A DNA stretch of 64,000 nt from Bog-473 sp963828505 (GCA_963828505.1 CAWHFM010000005.1:222690-286689), one strand, 5' to 3'. Counted from the first letter of the stretch, positions 1-9,156 are shown. A program made the numbers and translations. The notes: generated by a model from the letters alone, not told the origin.

Positions 1-526
1 GTGGGGCGCCGCGCGTACGAGATGAAAGCGGCGACCTCGTCGGGGTCCGTGCGTCCCTTCCGGTCGCCGTCCGGGTCCGTCGTGGCGCTCGGCGCGGTTG
101 AACCGGGACCGCTGGGCTTCCTGTCTCCCGCTGCGTCGTCTGTCGCCACCGCCATCACCTGGTAGTGCTCGCCTGACTCAAATTCATATCAAATCGTGCG
201 TTGCAATAGAAGTGTTTTGCAACGGATCATGCGTAGAACCGGCGCATCAAGGAAACGGCGGCTGAACTGATGCTCGGACATCGGCCCAGGAGCGTCGGAC
301 CGAAGCACGTCACCCACTCCCGCAGCGGCTCGGCCTCTTCGAATTCGGGCACACGCCACCCGACCCGGGACGTGCCGTGTCGGCGCCACTGTTGGACCGT
401 GCGAGCAAACCGTCGACCGTCCAGTGGCCGACGTCGACGGGGTGCAGGTGCACGGCACCCTGGAAGCGTCACGACCGGAACGATCGAAAACCCTGTTCGG
501 GGCGTATTTTCGGGAACCGTCCCCGC
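1..526. other. no recognisable gene at left edge
   Basis: No reading frame in this stretch resembles a family I recognise. The longest plausible short frame is on the minus strand at about 227-472 (81 codons, Arg/Pro-rich at its start, more ordinary in its second half). It has no clear ribosome binding site and could be chance in GC-rich DNA. The stretch lies beyond the 3' end of the epoxide hydrolase-like gene and may hold its terminator, but I see no convincing hairpin with a T-run. Confidence 0.4.
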
Positions 527-1405
527 TCAGCGCGACAGGAACTCGACGATGCGCCGGTCGATCTCCTCGGGCTTCTCCAGGTGCAGGAAGTGCCCGGTCC
601 CCTCCACGACGTCGAACTCCGAGCCCTCGGCCAGGAAGTCGAGCGGGGAGCCGACGGAGGAGAGCAGCATGGCGGCGTCGTCGGTCCCGTGCAGGTACAA
701 CGTCGGCCGCGGCGTCACGGCGAGGGTGGCCGCCTGCTCCTCGGCCAGCTCGGGCACGTGGAGCGATGGGTCCCACACGGCGCGGTAGTAGCTGATGGCG
801 GCGAGCATGTGCTCGGGGTCGCCGATCGACTCCTTGACCCGGGCCAGGTCCCACGACCCTTCGTAGCCGGGTGACCACAGCGACCACAGCCCGTCGATGA
901 ACTCGTAGTCGTTGGCGGGCAGCGCCACCTCCGCCACGGGGTGCAGGAAGACGAACATGTACCAGCTGCAGCGGAGCTGGGCGAAGGTGAGCAGCGACGG
1001 ACCGATGGCTCCCGTGGGGGGCACGGCCAGCGTGACCGCCCGGCGCCATCGCTCGGGCTGGTGCGCCACCGCCCCGTAGGCCGTCATGGCACCCCAGTCG
1101 TGGCCCACGATGACGGCGTCCGTCCCGCCGCCCAGCACCTCGTGCAGCGCGTTGGTGTCGCGCACCACGGCGCCCAACTGGTAGCGCCCGTCCGCCGGCA
1201 GCTCCGTCGGTGCGTAGCCGCGCAGGAAGGGAGCGACGGCGTGGTAGCCGGCGGCGGCGAGCTCCGGCAGCAGGTGGCGCCAGGTGTGTGCGGAGTCGGG
1301 GAAGCCGTGCAGGCACAGGGCCAGCGGCCCGTCGGGGGGCCCGTCCTCGAAGTAGGCGAATTCCAGTCCGTTGGCCGTGATGCGATTGGGTTCCACGGCG
1401 ACCAA
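527..1405 (-). CDS. alpha/beta hydrolase, epoxide hydrolase-like
   Basis: A 292-residue alpha/beta-fold hydrolase. The oxyanion-hole motif HGFPD is at residues 33-37 and the nucleophile elbow is GHDWG with Asp103. Asp instead of Ser is the signature of epoxide hydrolases and haloalkane dehalogenases, which form an alkyl-enzyme ester. The likely catalytic His is H272 in GTGHFLH, near the C-terminus. The HGFPD plus GHDWG pair favours epoxide hydrolase over dehalogenase, but the substrate cannot be read from sequence. No signal peptide is visible, so it is probably cytosolic. It is divergent from the MBL-fold gene starting 34 bases away, so the two may share a control region. Confidence 0.8.
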   Translation of the reverse strand: MVAVEPNRITANGLEFAYFEDGPPDGPLALCLHGFPDSAHTWRHLLPELAAAGYHAVAPFLRGYAPTELPADGRYQLGAVVRDTNALHEVLGGGTDAVIVGHDWGAMTAYGAVAHQPERWRRAVTLAVPPTGAIGPSLLTFAQLRCSWYMFVFLHPVAEVALPANDYEFIDGLWSLWSPGYEGSWDLARVKESIGDPEHMLAAISYYRAVWDPSLHVPELAEEQAATLAVTPRPTLYLHGTDDAAMLLSSVGSPLDFLAEGSEFDVVEGTGHFLHLEKPEEIDRRIVEFLSR

Positions 1406-1439
1406 ACGTATCGCCGGGCCCGGCGCTAACGTCGAGGCG

Positions 1440-2294
1440 GTGAAGGTGATGTTCTACGGGGTCCGGGGCTCGTGCCCGTGCTCAGGGGACCGCTACCGCC
1501 GCTACGGGGGCAATACCTCTTGCCTCGTCGTCAGCATCGAAGGCGAGGCACCCCTGATCGTCGACCTGGGCACCGGGCTGCGCGCCCTGGGCGACGTCCT
1601 GCTCAAGGAGGTGCGGGCGCTCGGGACGCCGCTGCACGCGACGGCGTTGCTCACGCACCTCCACTTCGACCACATCCTCGGCATCCCGTTCTTCGGGCCC
1701 CTGCACGACCCCGGCGCCCGCCTCACCGTGCACGGCCCGGCCCAGCCCACGGGCAGCTTCAAGGACGCACTGCACGCCGCGGTGCAGCCGCCGGTCTTCC
1801 CGGTCCACATGGAGCAGTTCCGGGGCGAGCTCGTCACCGTCGACACCAGCGACGAGGACTTCTCCGTCGGGGCGGCGAAGGTGATGGCCCGCACCGTTCC
1901 CCACAGTGGCACGACGCTCGGCTACCGCATTGAGGCGGACGGTCGTTCCCTGGCCTATCTGCCCGACCACCAGGCCCCCTGGGACCGCCGCACGATCCCG
2001 GACGCCGTGCTCGAGCTCTGCCAGGGTGTCGATCTGCTCGTCCACGACGGGCAGTACACCGACGACGAATTCATCGACAAGCCCGACTGGGGCCACTCCA
2101 CGCCGGCCTTCGCCGTCCACGTGGCCGCCGAGGCCGGCGTCAAGCGGCTCCTGCTGACGCACCACGACCCCTCGCACACCGACCGCGAGGTCGACCGCAT
2201 CCTCCACAACGCCCGCCGGCTGCCCGAGGCCAAGAAGATCGAGGACGTGTCCTCGGCCAGCGAGTCCCAGTCGATCGACCTCGGCGAGGCGTAG
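1440..2294 (+). CDS. MBL-fold metallo-hydrolase
   Basis: A 284-residue metallo-beta-lactamase-fold protein. The GTG at 1440 gives an N-terminus beginning VKVMFYGVRGS, which matches the usual start of this family (a short beta strand followed by GVRGS); an upstream ATG at 1371 would add an unlikely extension. The metal-binding motif THLHFDH follows, and further His/Asp ligands appear in VPHSG, LPDHQ and LTHHDPSH. The GVRGSCP start and the late HHDPSH motif resemble beta-lactamase-superfamily proteins of the phosphodiesterase/RNase Z-like type that are often found near signalling genes. The substrate is unknown. The flavin reductase gene starts 17 bases downstream, so the two may be co-transcribed. 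Confidence 0.8.
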   Translation: MKVMFYGVRGSCPCSGDRYRRYGGNTSCLVVSIEGEAPLIVDLGTGLRALGDVLLKEVRALGTPLHATALLTHLHFDHILGIPFFGPLHDPGARLTVHGPAQPTGSFKDALHAAVQPPVFPVHMEQFRGELVTVDTSDEDFSVGAAKVMARTVPHSGTTLGYRIEADGRSLAYLPDHQAPWDRRTIPDAVLELCQGVDLLVHDGQYTDDEFIDKPDWGHSTPAFAVHVAAEAGVKRLLLTHHDPSHTDREVDRILHNARRLPEAKKIEDVSSASESQSIDLGEA

Positions 2295-2310
2295 GCGGGA
2301 AAGATCGAAC

Positions 2311-2787
2311 GTGACGGGCCTCGACCAGGCCCGGTTCCGCGAGGTGCTGGGCCACTTCGCGACCGGCATCACCATCGTGACGGCCCTCGAGGACGGCGCC
2401 CCTGTCGGCTTCTCGTGCCAGTCGTTCGCCGCGCTGTCGCTCGATCCCCCCATGGTGATCCTGGCGCCCGCCCGGAGCTCCACCAGCTGGCCGCGCATCG
2501 CCCGCGCCGGATACTTCTGCGTGAACATCCTCGGGGAGCACCAAGAGGCGCTCTGCCGCGCCTTCGCTGTGTCCGGTGGCGACAAGTTCGACGGCGTCGG
2601 CTGGGCCCAGGGCGTGACCGGGGCGCCCGTCCTCGAAGGCTCGCTCGCCGTCGTCGAGTGCCGCCTGGGCGAGATCTTCGACGGGGGCGACCACGAGCTC
2701 GTCACCGGGCACGTCGTTGCCACGGAGATCGGCGAGGGCAGCCCGCTGCTCTTCTACCGCTCGGGCTTCGGCCGCTTCGCGTCCTGA
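2311..2787 (+). CDS. flavin reductase family protein
   Basis: A 158-residue protein of the flavin reductase (FMN-binding split-barrel) family. Characteristic features are FATGITIVTA near the start, GFSCQSFAALSLDPP around residues 33-47 and the GYFCVNIL strand near 67-74. Members reduce FMN or FAD with NAD(P)H, usually to supply a two-component monooxygenase, although no monooxygenase partner is next to it here. The GTG at 2311 is used as start, 17 bases after the preceding MBL-fold gene. The length is normal for the family (about 150-190 residues). Confidence 0.85.
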   Translation: MTGLDQARFREVLGHFATGITIVTALEDGAPVGFSCQSFAALSLDPPMVILAPARSSTSWPRIARAGYFCVNILGEHQEALCRAFAVSGGDKFDGVGWAQGVTGAPVLEGSLAVVECRLGEIFDGGDHELVTGHVVATEIGEGSPLLFYRSGFGRFAS

Positions 2788-2800
2788 TACCGTTCCGCCG

Positions 2801-3343
2801 ATGCCCGAGCTGATCCCCTCCGCCGCCATCGACGACGTCGTCGTCGTGCGCCCCGACGTGCACGGTGACGAGCGCGGGCGCTTCGTCGAGACGTACCGCC
2901 GCAGCTGGTTCCCGGACGGCCGCGAGATGCTGCAGGGCAACCGCTCGGAGAAGGAGGCCGGCGCGCTCGTGGGACTGCATTACCACCTGCGCCAGGCCGA
3001 CTACTGGTACGCGCTGCGGGGCCGGGCGCGGGTCGTGCTCCACGACCTGCGGGTGGGCTCGCCCACCGAGGGGGTGACCGAGCACATCGACCTCGACGGC
3101 GACCGGGACCAGGGGGTCTACATCCCGCCCGGGGTGGCACACGGGTTCGCCGCGCTGACCGACCTCCTTCTCTGCTACCTGGTCGACAATTACTACGACA
3201 ACACCGACGAGCTCGGCCTGGCCTGGGACGACCCGCAGGTAGCCGCCGACTGGGGCCTGACGGAGCCTGTCCTCTCCGGTCGCGACAAGGGAAATCCCCG
3301 CCGCGTCGACATCCCCGACGAGTTGCGGCCGCGTCGGTCCTGA
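2801..3343 (+). CDS. dTDP-4-dehydrorhamnose 3,5-epimerase family protein
   Basis: A 180-residue cupin of the RmlC family. DERGRFVETYRR near residues 24-35 is the usual N-terminal motif. LHYHLRQADYWYALRG and PPGVAHGFAAL contain the His and aromatic residues that line the active site in RmlC. RmlC epimerises C3 and C5 of dTDP-4-keto-6-deoxyglucose for rhamnose synthesis. No rmlA, rmlB or rmlD lies nearby, so the real substrate may be a different nucleotide sugar. The ATG at 2801 is 13 bases after the flavin reductase stop and gives the expected N-terminus. Confidence 0.8.
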   Translation: MPELIPSAAIDDVVVVRPDVHGDERGRFVETYRRSWFPDGREMLQGNRSEKEAGALVGLHYHLRQADYWYALRGRARVVLHDLRVGSPTEGVTEHIDLDGDRDQGVYIPPGVAHGFAALTDLLLCYLVDNYYDNTDELGLAWDDPQVAADWGLTEPVLSGRDKGNPRRVDIPDELRPRRS

Positions 3344-3403
3344 CCCGGCCGGATCCGGCGGCCGGCGCGCACCGCAACGCTCGCACGATCCTGTTGAATA
3401 GGG

Positions 3404-4291
3404 GTGGTGGTGATCGGCGTGATCGTCGTGGTGGTCGTGGTCGCCGGAGCGCTGATGTACGCGCTCTTCCGGCGGCGCTCGCACGACGACGTCCATTCCG
3501 TCGAGCACTACCACCGCCAGCTCCACACCCTGGAGGAGATACGCGCCCACCCGCTGGAGGACTCGAACGGGAGGAGCGAGGCGCCGTTCCCCGCGTCGAC
3601 CTCCACGGCGTCGTCCAGCGTGAGGCTGACCGAGCCCGGCCGGCCGGTCGCCCCTCCGCCGGTGCCGCCGCCGGTGCCGCTCGGCGACGAGCCGATGCGC
3701 CTGGGGGACCCGGGGGGCGAGCCGCTGCCGTCAGCCAGTGCGGTGCGCCGCCAGGAGCGCGCCATGGAGGCGATCAACCACCGGCCGCGTCGCCTGGCGG
3801 CGCCGCTGGCGGCCGTCGTCGTGGTCGCGGTCCTGGTCGCCGTCCTGATCGTGGCGGGCACCCACCGGAACACCCCGCGGCACTCCAATACCGCGACCAC
3901 CGCCACCACGGCCCCCACCCACGCCCGCTCCGCCACACATCAGACGACCACCACCACCTCCACCACCACCACGACGTCAGCGCCACCGGCCGTCTCGGCT
4001 CCCCAGCCGACTTCGGCGCAGGCGGCCACGTACAAGGTGGCCGCGGCGAGCTACTCGCTCAGCCTGGCGGCGACGGGCGGGGAGTGCTGGGTCGAGGCGA
4101 CCTCGCCCAGCGGCAGCGTGCTCTTCTCGAACGTCCTCTCGGCCGGGCAGTCGCACGCCATCGCCGCGACCGGTCCGGTGACGGTGGTGGCGGGCGCTCC
4201 CGGGTCGTTCGCCGCGACCGTGGACGGCGCGCCGGTGTCGCTCCCCCCGGGCGCCCAATCTCCCTTCACTCTGAGCTTCGTGCCGGCGTGA
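3404..4291 (+). CDS. membrane-anchored protein with DUF4115/RodZ-like C-terminus
   Basis: A 295-residue protein of unknown role. A hydrophobic Val-rich segment at about residues 2-20 is the first membrane helix. A Pro-rich cytosolic stretch with two Pro-Val-Pro runs follows, then a second helix (about 130-150, Ala/Val-rich), a Thr/Ser-rich linker of about 45 residues, and a beta-rich C-terminal domain of about 85 residues containing GGECWVEA. That last domain resembles the RodZ C-terminal domain (DUF4115), which is extracytoplasmic; this is family resemblance by eye. The Thr-rich linker suits a cell-wall-spanning spacer. It converges with oligopeptidase B and overlaps its 3' end by 26 bases. 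Confidence 0.6.
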   Translation: MVVIGVIVVVVVVAGALMYALFRRRSHDDVHSVEHYHRQLHTLEEIRAHPLEDSNGRSEAPFPASTSTASSSVRLTEPGRPVAPPPVPPPVPLGDEPMRLGDPGGEPLPSASAVRRQERAMEAINHRPRRLAAPLAAVVVVAVLVAVLIVAGTHRNTPRHSNTATTATTAPTHARSATHQTTTTTSTTTTTSAPPAVSAPQPTSAQAATYKVAAASYSLSLAATGGECWVEATSPSGSVLFSNVLSAGQSHAIAATGPVTVVAGAPGSFAATVDGAPVSLPPGAQSPFTLSFVPA

Positions 4292-6398
4292 CGCCCAGCG
4301 CATTCAGCACGAAGGCGAGCACCAGCGCCTCCTCCCGCCAGGCGTCGTAGCGGCCGGAGGGCCCGCCGTGGCCGGCGCCGAGCTCCGTGCGCAAGAGGAT
4401 CCGCGTGGCGGGGGAGGTGGCACGCAGCTTGGCCACCCACTTGGCCGGCTCCCAGTAGGCGACCCGGGGGTCATTCAGGCCGGCGGTGACGAGCAGGTCC
4501 GGATAGGTCTGGCCGGTCACGTTGTCGTAGGGGGAGTAGGAGAGCATGCGGCGGTAGGCCGCTTCGTCGGCCAGCGGGTTGCCCCACTCCTCCCACTCGC
4601 CGACGGTCAGCGGGAGGCTGTCGTCGAGCATGGTCGTGACGACGTCGACGAAGGGGACCTGGGCCACGAGGGCGGCGAAGAGCCCGGCGGCCTCGTTGGC
4701 GACGGCGCCGACCAGCAGGCCTCCGGCTGACGCGCCACGTCCGGCCAGCGCGTCGGACCGGGCCGTCCCGGCCTCGACGAGGTGGCGGGCGCAGGCGACG
4801 AAGTCGGAGAACGTGTTCGCCTTGTGCTCCATCTTGCCGTCCTCGTACCACGCCCTCCCCATTTCGCCGCCGCCCCGCACGTGCGCGATGGCGTAGACGA
4901 CCCCGCGGTCGAGCAGCGAGAGGCGGTGGTGCGAGAAGGCCGGGTCGATGGAGACCTCGTAGGCGCCGTAGCCGTAGATCACGCACGGTGCGGGGAGGGT
5001 CACGTCCCGGCGGTGCACCAGCGAGATGGGCACGCGCGTCCCGTCGGGTGCGTCCGCCCACTGCCGCGAGCTGACGTAGCGACCCGGGTCGAAGTCGCCG
5101 AGGACGGGTTCCTGCTTGAGGAGTGTCTCATCCCGGCTGTCGAGGTCGACCTGCAGGACACTCGACGGCGTCACGAGAGACGTGCGACCGATGCGCAGGG
5201 CGCGCGTGTCCGGCTCCGGGTTGGCGCCGACCCAGGTCGCGGCCGGGGTGTCCGAGGACGCGACGATCCAGCCCGAGGAGGGCAGGTCGCCGAAGGGCTC
5301 GCCGTCGCGACGCAACGGCAAGACGCGCACCCGAGCCTCCACGTCGGCGCGCTCGCTCAGCACCAGGGCGCCGGTGAACGCGTCCACGTCCTCGACCCGC
5401 ACGCCGGGGCGGTGCGGCACGACTTCACGCCAGCCGCCGGATGCGCCCAGAGCGGCGTCCGGGGCGGCCAGGACCCTGAAGTCCTTGGCCGCGTCGTTGG
5501 TGAGGGCGACGAACCACCCGGCGTCCCCCGAGCGCAGGTGGTCGAGCCCGTACTCAATCCCCTCCCGCCGCTCCATGACGGCCACCGGGGCGGCGAGCGG
5601 GTCGGCGGCGGGGATGGCCAGCCACTCGGTCGTGTTCGTGCTGTGCAGGGTCACCAGCACCCAGGCCTCGTCACGGGTCGTGCCCGTGCCGAGCGAGAAG
5701 CGGCGGTCGGCCTCCTCGTAGACCAGTACGTCGTCCGCCGGTTCGGAGCCGAGCCGGTGCCGCCACAGTTGGAACGGCCGCTGCGCCTCGTCCATGCGGA
5801 CGTAGAAGACGATGCTGCCGTCGGCCGACCAGGCGAGTCCGTAGGAGGTGTCGGGCACGGCTTCGGCCGCGGCCGACGGGGCGAGCCCGGCATCGAGGGG
5901 TCGGAACCGGAGCTCGTATCTCTCGTCACCGGCCCGGTCGGTCGAGTAGGCCAGCCACCGGTGGTCGTGGCTCACCGCCGCGCTCCCCACGGCGAAGTAG
6001 TCCGACCCCTCGGCCAGGGCGTTCTCGTCCAGGAGGACCTGCTCCTCCTCGCCCGGCTCGCCGGCCGGCGGGAGCTCGTCGGGACCCCGCGCCGGGCGGC
6101 GGCAGTGGATGGCGTAGTCGCGGCCCTCCTCGGTCCGGGCGTAGTACCACCAGCGGCCCCGGCGGGCCGGGACCGACATGTCGGTCTCCTTGATCCGGGC
6201 CTTCATCTCCTCGAAGAGCTCCGTGCGCAGGCCGGCCAGCGGCGCCAGCTCCGCCTCGGTGTGGTCGTTCTCCGCCTTCAGGTAGGCGACGACATCGGGG
6301 TCCTCCCGCTCGCGCAGCCAGTACCAGGGGTCTTCGCGGGTGTCACCGTGCGCCGTGATCGAATGGGGGCGGCGCGGGGCGTGGGGCGGGGCGCGCAT
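4266..6398 (-). CDS. ptrB: oligopeptidase B (S9 family prolyl oligopeptidase fold)
   Basis: A 710-residue serine peptidase of family S9A. The N-terminus (DPWYWLR, about residues 23-29) opens the seven-bladed propeller that restricts access to peptides. The C-terminal alpha/beta hydrolase domain carries Ser557 in GRGASAGG, Asp643 in GLNDPRV and His677 in GAGHGG, a complete triad. Length and motifs fit oligopeptidase B, which cleaves short peptides after Arg or Lys in the cytosol, better than prolyl oligopeptidase; specificity is inferred. No signal peptide is visible. Its 3' end overlaps the convergent membrane-protein gene by 26 bases. It is divergent from sufB, with about 110 bases between. 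Confidence 0.9.
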   Translation of the reverse strand: MRAPPHAPRRPHSITAHGDTREDPWYWLREREDPDVVAYLKAENDHTEAELAPLAGLRTELFEEMKARIKETDMSVPARRGRWWYYARTEEGRDYAIHCRRPARGPDELPPAGEPGEEEQVLLDENALAEGSDYFAVGSAAVSHDHRWLAYSTDRAGDERYELRFRPLDAGLAPSAAAEAVPDTSYGLAWSADGSIVFYVRMDEAQRPFQLWRHRLGSEPADDVLVYEEADRRFSLGTGTTRDEAWVLVTLHSTNTTEWLAIPAADPLAAPVAVMERREGIEYGLDHLRSGDAGWFVALTNDAAKDFRVLAAPDAALGASGGWREVVPHRPGVRVEDVDAFTGALVLSERADVEARVRVLPLRRDGEPFGDLPSSGWIVASSDTPAATWVGANPEPDTRALRIGRTSLVTPSSVLQVDLDSRDETLLKQEPVLGDFDPGRYVSSRQWADAPDGTRVPISLVHRRDVTLPAPCVIYGYGAYEVSIDPAFSHHRLSLLDRGVVYAIAHVRGGGEMGRAWYEDGKMEHKANTFSDFVACARHLVEAGTARSDALAGRGASAGGLLVGAVANEAAGLFAALVAQVPFVDVVTTMLDDSLPLTVGEWEEWGNPLADEAAYRRMLSYSPYDNVTGQTYPDLLVTAGLNDPRVAYWEPAKWVAKLRATSPATRILLRTELGAGHGGPSGRYDAWREEALVLAFVLNALGVTPARSSE

Positions 6399-6445
6399 GG
6401 CCCGAGCCTGCCACGCTGCGCACCCGCCGTGTCCCGCCCGCGGCG

Positions 6446-6474
6446 TTTCGGCAGGCCCGGACGGTTGTTACTAT
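6446..6474 (+). promoter_or_regulatory. candidate promoter for sufB
   Basis: TACTAT at 6469-6474 resembles a sigma-70 type -10 box in otherwise GC-rich DNA. TTTCGG at 6446-6451 is a weak -35 candidate at a 17-base spacing. The gene start is 39 bases beyond the -10 element. No SufR or IscR operator could be identified by eye. This is a guess from sequence composition. Confidence 0.25.
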
Positions 6475-6512
6475 CTGCATAGGAGAAATTCCTCCCTGGA
6501 CTCAGGAGCCGC

Positions 6513-7913
6513 ATGGCAGCCACGGATCTCGACCTCGGTCGCTACCAGCTCGGATGGAGCGACGCCGAGGACTACGTCTTCAAGCCCAAGAAGGGCCTGA
6601 ACGAGTCCATCGTCCGCGAGATGTCCGAAATGAAGGGCGAGCCGGAGTGGATGCGGAGCTTCCGTCTGCGCTCCCTCAAGCATTTCGAGCGCAAGCCGAT
6701 GGCGCCGTGGTTCGCCACCCGGATGCCGGACCTCGACTTCGACGACATCTACTACTACATCAAGCCGACGGGCGGTCAGGTGGACAACTGGGAGGACCTC
6801 CCGGACGCCATCAAGAACACCTACGAGAAGCTCGGGATCCCCGAGGCCGAGCGCAAGTACCTGGCCGGCGTGACGGCGCAGTACGAGTCGGAAGTCGTCT
6901 TCCACCGCAACCGCGAGGACCTCGAGGCGCAGGGCGTCCTGTTCAGCGACATGGACACCGCGGTACGCGAGTACCCCGACATCGTCCGCAAGTGGTTCGG
7001 CAAGATCATCCCGCCCAACGACAACAAGTTCGCCGCGCTCAACTCGGCGGTGTGGTCGGGCGGGTCCTTCATCTACGTGCCGCCCGGGGTCAAGGTGGAC
7101 ATGCCACTGCAGGCCTATTTCCGCATCAACGCCGAGAACATGGGCCAGTTCGAGCGGACGCTGATCATCGCGGACGAGGGCTCACAGGTGCACTACATCG
7201 AGGGCTGCTCCGCCCCGGTGTACACGACCGACTCGCTGCACTCGGCCGTGGTCGAGCTCGTCGCCCTCCCGGGGTCGCGCATCACCTACACCACCATCCA
7301 GAACTGGTCGACGAACGTCTACAACCTCGTGACCAAGCGCGCCCGGGCCGAGGCGGAGGCCCACGTGGAGTGGATCGACGGCAACATCGGCTCGCGCTTG
7401 ACCATGAAGTACCCCTCCGTCTACCTCATGGGGCCGAAAGCCAGCGGCGAGGTCCTCTCCGTCGCCTACGCCGGAGCGGGCCAGCACCAGGATGCCGGAG
7501 CCAAGATGTTCCACGTCGCTCCGGAGACGACCTCGACCATCGTTTCCAAGTCCATCTCCAAGGACGGCGGCATCACCACCTACCGGGGCAAGGTGCACGT
7601 CGACCCCGAAGCCCGGGGCGCCAAGTCCTTCGTCCGCTGCGACGCGCTGCTGCTCGACGACGAGTCGACGTCCGAGACCAAGCCCTACATGGAGATCGGG
7701 GAGCGCGACGCGCGCATCGGCCACGAGGCGACGGTCTCCAAGGTCGGCGAGGAACAGCTCTTCTACCTCATGAGCCGCGGGCTCTCCGAGGGCCAGGCCA
7801 TGAGCATGATCGTGAACGGGTTCATCGAGCCGGTGACGCGGACGCTGCCGATGGAGTACGCGGTCGAGTGGAGCCGGCTGATTGAGCTGCAGATGGAGGG
7901 CTCGGTCGGCTGA
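6513..7913 (+). CDS. sufB: Fe-S cluster assembly protein SufB
   Basis: A 466-residue SufB, the scaffold subunit on which the SUF system builds Fe-S clusters with SufC and SufD. Typical blocks are clear: the N-terminal segment ending with GLNESIVREMSE, the beta-helix core with SGGSFIYVPPGVKVDMPLQ, and the C-terminal YRGKVHVDPEARGAKSFVRC followed by a conserved acidic tail. The length is normal for SufB (about 470). The ATG at 6513 follows an AGGAG at 6504-6508. It is the first gene of the rightward half of the suf locus, followed by a small cysteine protein. The sufD gene is separated from it by a leftward crotonase gene, unlike the usual contiguous sufB-sufD order. Confidence 0.97.
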   Translation: MAATDLDLGRYQLGWSDAEDYVFKPKKGLNESIVREMSEMKGEPEWMRSFRLRSLKHFERKPMAPWFATRMPDLDFDDIYYYIKPTGGQVDNWEDLPDAIKNTYEKLGIPEAERKYLAGVTAQYESEVVFHRNREDLEAQGVLFSDMDTAVREYPDIVRKWFGKIIPPNDNKFAALNSAVWSGGSFIYVPPGVKVDMPLQAYFRINAENMGQFERTLIIADEGSQVHYIEGCSAPVYTTDSLHSAVVELVALPGSRITYTTIQNWSTNVYNLVTKRARAEAEAHVEWIDGNIGSRLTMKYPSVYLMGPKASGEVLSVAYAGAGQHQDAGAKMFHVAPETTSTIVSKSISKDGGITTYRGKVHVDPEARGAKSFVRCDALLLDDESTSETKPYMEIGERDARIGHEATVSKVGEEQLFYLMSRGLSEGQAMSMIVNGFIEPVTRTLPMEYAVEWSRLIELQMEGSVG

Positions 7914-7941
7914 ATCGCCGGCAGCGTGGCACCATAGGGCC

Positions 7942-8286
7942 ATGCCCATGCGCGAGGAGTGCATCCACTTCCAGAGCCGGACCTACGCGTCCGGCGAGGC
8001 CGCCCGGTTCTGCGTGCTCGACCTCGCGCCCGAAGCGCCGTGGCGCTGTCCCGAGAACTGCCCGCAGTACCACCGGCGGATGGCCGACGTGGGTTGGGTG
8101 CACGGCAGCCTGGTCGAGCCCGCGCTCGAGGAGGAGCCGACCGGCGCCGGGGAGGGCGTGGCCGACCTGCTGAGCTCCGCTGAGGACATCGTCAACGACG
8201 TGGCGCCGGAGATCCTCGACGAGGTGCGGGCCGAGGACGCACGCCGCGGCCGTTCCACCAACCGCTGGTGGCGCCGGCGGCGCTGA
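7942..8286 (+). CDS. small four-cysteine protein next to sufB
   Basis: A 114-residue protein that I cannot assign to a named family. The N-terminal part holds cysteines at 7, 24, 36 and 40 (spacing 16, 11 and 3), with CPENC near the end of the cluster, which could bind zinc or an Fe-S cluster. The remainder is an acidic helical region and an Arg-rich C-terminus. The ATG at 7942 (a second ATG is two codons later) is 28 bases after the sufB stop, so it is probably in the same transcript. Location beside sufB suggests a link to cluster assembly, but this is inference only. Confidence 0.65.
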   Translation: MPMREECIHFQSRTYASGEAARFCVLDLAPEAPWRCPENCPQYHRRMADVGWVHGSLVEPALEEEPTGAGEGVADLLSSAEDIVNDVAPEILDEVRAEDARRGRSTNRWWRRRR

Positions 8287-8292
8287 CGCCGG

Positions 8293-9156
8293 TCAGCGCC
8301 CGGTGAACCTGGGCGACCGCTTCTCCATGAACGCGGTCACCGCCTCGACCAGGTCGTCCGAGGCGAGCATCCCGGCGTTCCACGTTGCCACGTACTCCAG
8401 CCCCTGCGCCACCGTCCGGCCCTCGTTGGCGGCCAAGACGGCCTTGGTCCCCTGGACGGCGATCGGGGAGTTGGCCGCGATCTCCGACGCCATGGCCCGG
8501 GCCGCCTTCAGCACCCCCTCGGCATCGGCGGCGACGTCGTTGACGAGCCCGATGTCGCGGGCCCGCTCCGCGCTGATGTCCTTGCCCGTGAGCGCCAGCT
8601 CGTTGAGGTGTCCGGCGCTGATGATGGCCGGGAGGCGCTGCAACGAGCCCAGGTCGGCGACGATGGCCATCTTGGCCTCACGGACCGAGAACACGGCCTC
8701 GGCCGACGCCAGGCGGATGTCGCACGCCGCGATCAGGTCCACACCTCCACCGATGCAGTAGCCGTGCACGGCCGCGACCGTCGGTTTGAGACAGATTGCC
8801 ACCGAGGTGATGGCGTCCTGGAGCCGGATCACCTCGCCCCGCCCGGCCCTGGCCCGCGCCGCCATGGACGGGGCCCGCGTGGCGCCGGCCCCGGCGTCGT
8901 CGCCCATCCCGCCGGCCAGCGTGCTCCCCATCGCCTTGAGGTCGAGCCCGACGGAGAAGTGAGGGCCCTTGGCCGCGATCACGACGGCACGGACCGCGGG
9001 CTCCCCGCTCACGGCGGCCATGGCTCGAGGCAGATCGCGCCACAGGTCCATACCCATGGCGTTGCGCGCCTCGGGCCGGTCCAGCCAGACGGTTGCGACG
9101 TACTCGTCCTGCTCAATGGTGAGGACCGGCGATTCGAACGTGGTGACGTCTCCCAT
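8293..9156 (-). CDS. crotonase, dienoyl-CoA isomerase-like
   Basis: A 287-residue enoyl-CoA hydratase/isomerase family protein. The oxyanion-hole segments are HFSVGLDLKAM (about 67-77) and CIGGGVDLIAACDIR in the middle. The acidic residues in GGVD, VREAK and VADLGSLQR correspond to the three used by delta3,5-delta2,4-dienoyl-CoA isomerase (ECH1: Asp, Glu, Asp). This suggests isomerisation of dienoyl-CoA in beta-oxidation of unsaturated acids rather than plain hydration. The match is from memory of the family, not an alignment. The gene lies on the opposite strand inside the suf locus, converging on the four-cysteine gene with 6 bases between stops. Confidence 0.8.
   Translation of the reverse strand: MGDVTTFESPVLTIEQDEYVATVWLDRPEARNAMGMDLWRDLPRAMAAVSGEPAVRAVVIAAKGPHFSVGLDLKAMGSTLAGGMGDDAGAGATRAPSMAARARAGRGEVIRLQDAITSVAICLKPTVAAVHGYCIGGGVDLIAACDIRLASAEAVFSVREAKMAIVADLGSLQRLPAIISAGHLNELALTGKDISAERARDIGLVNDVAADAEGVLKAARAMASEIAANSPIAVQGTKAVLAANEGRTVAQGLEYVATWNAGMLASDDLVEAVTAFMEKRSPRFTGR

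Noticed and set aside
4782..6482. 566-codon plus-strand open frame opposite oligopeptidase B
   Set aside because: Antisense shadow of a complete S9 peptidase with an intact catalytic triad on the other strand.
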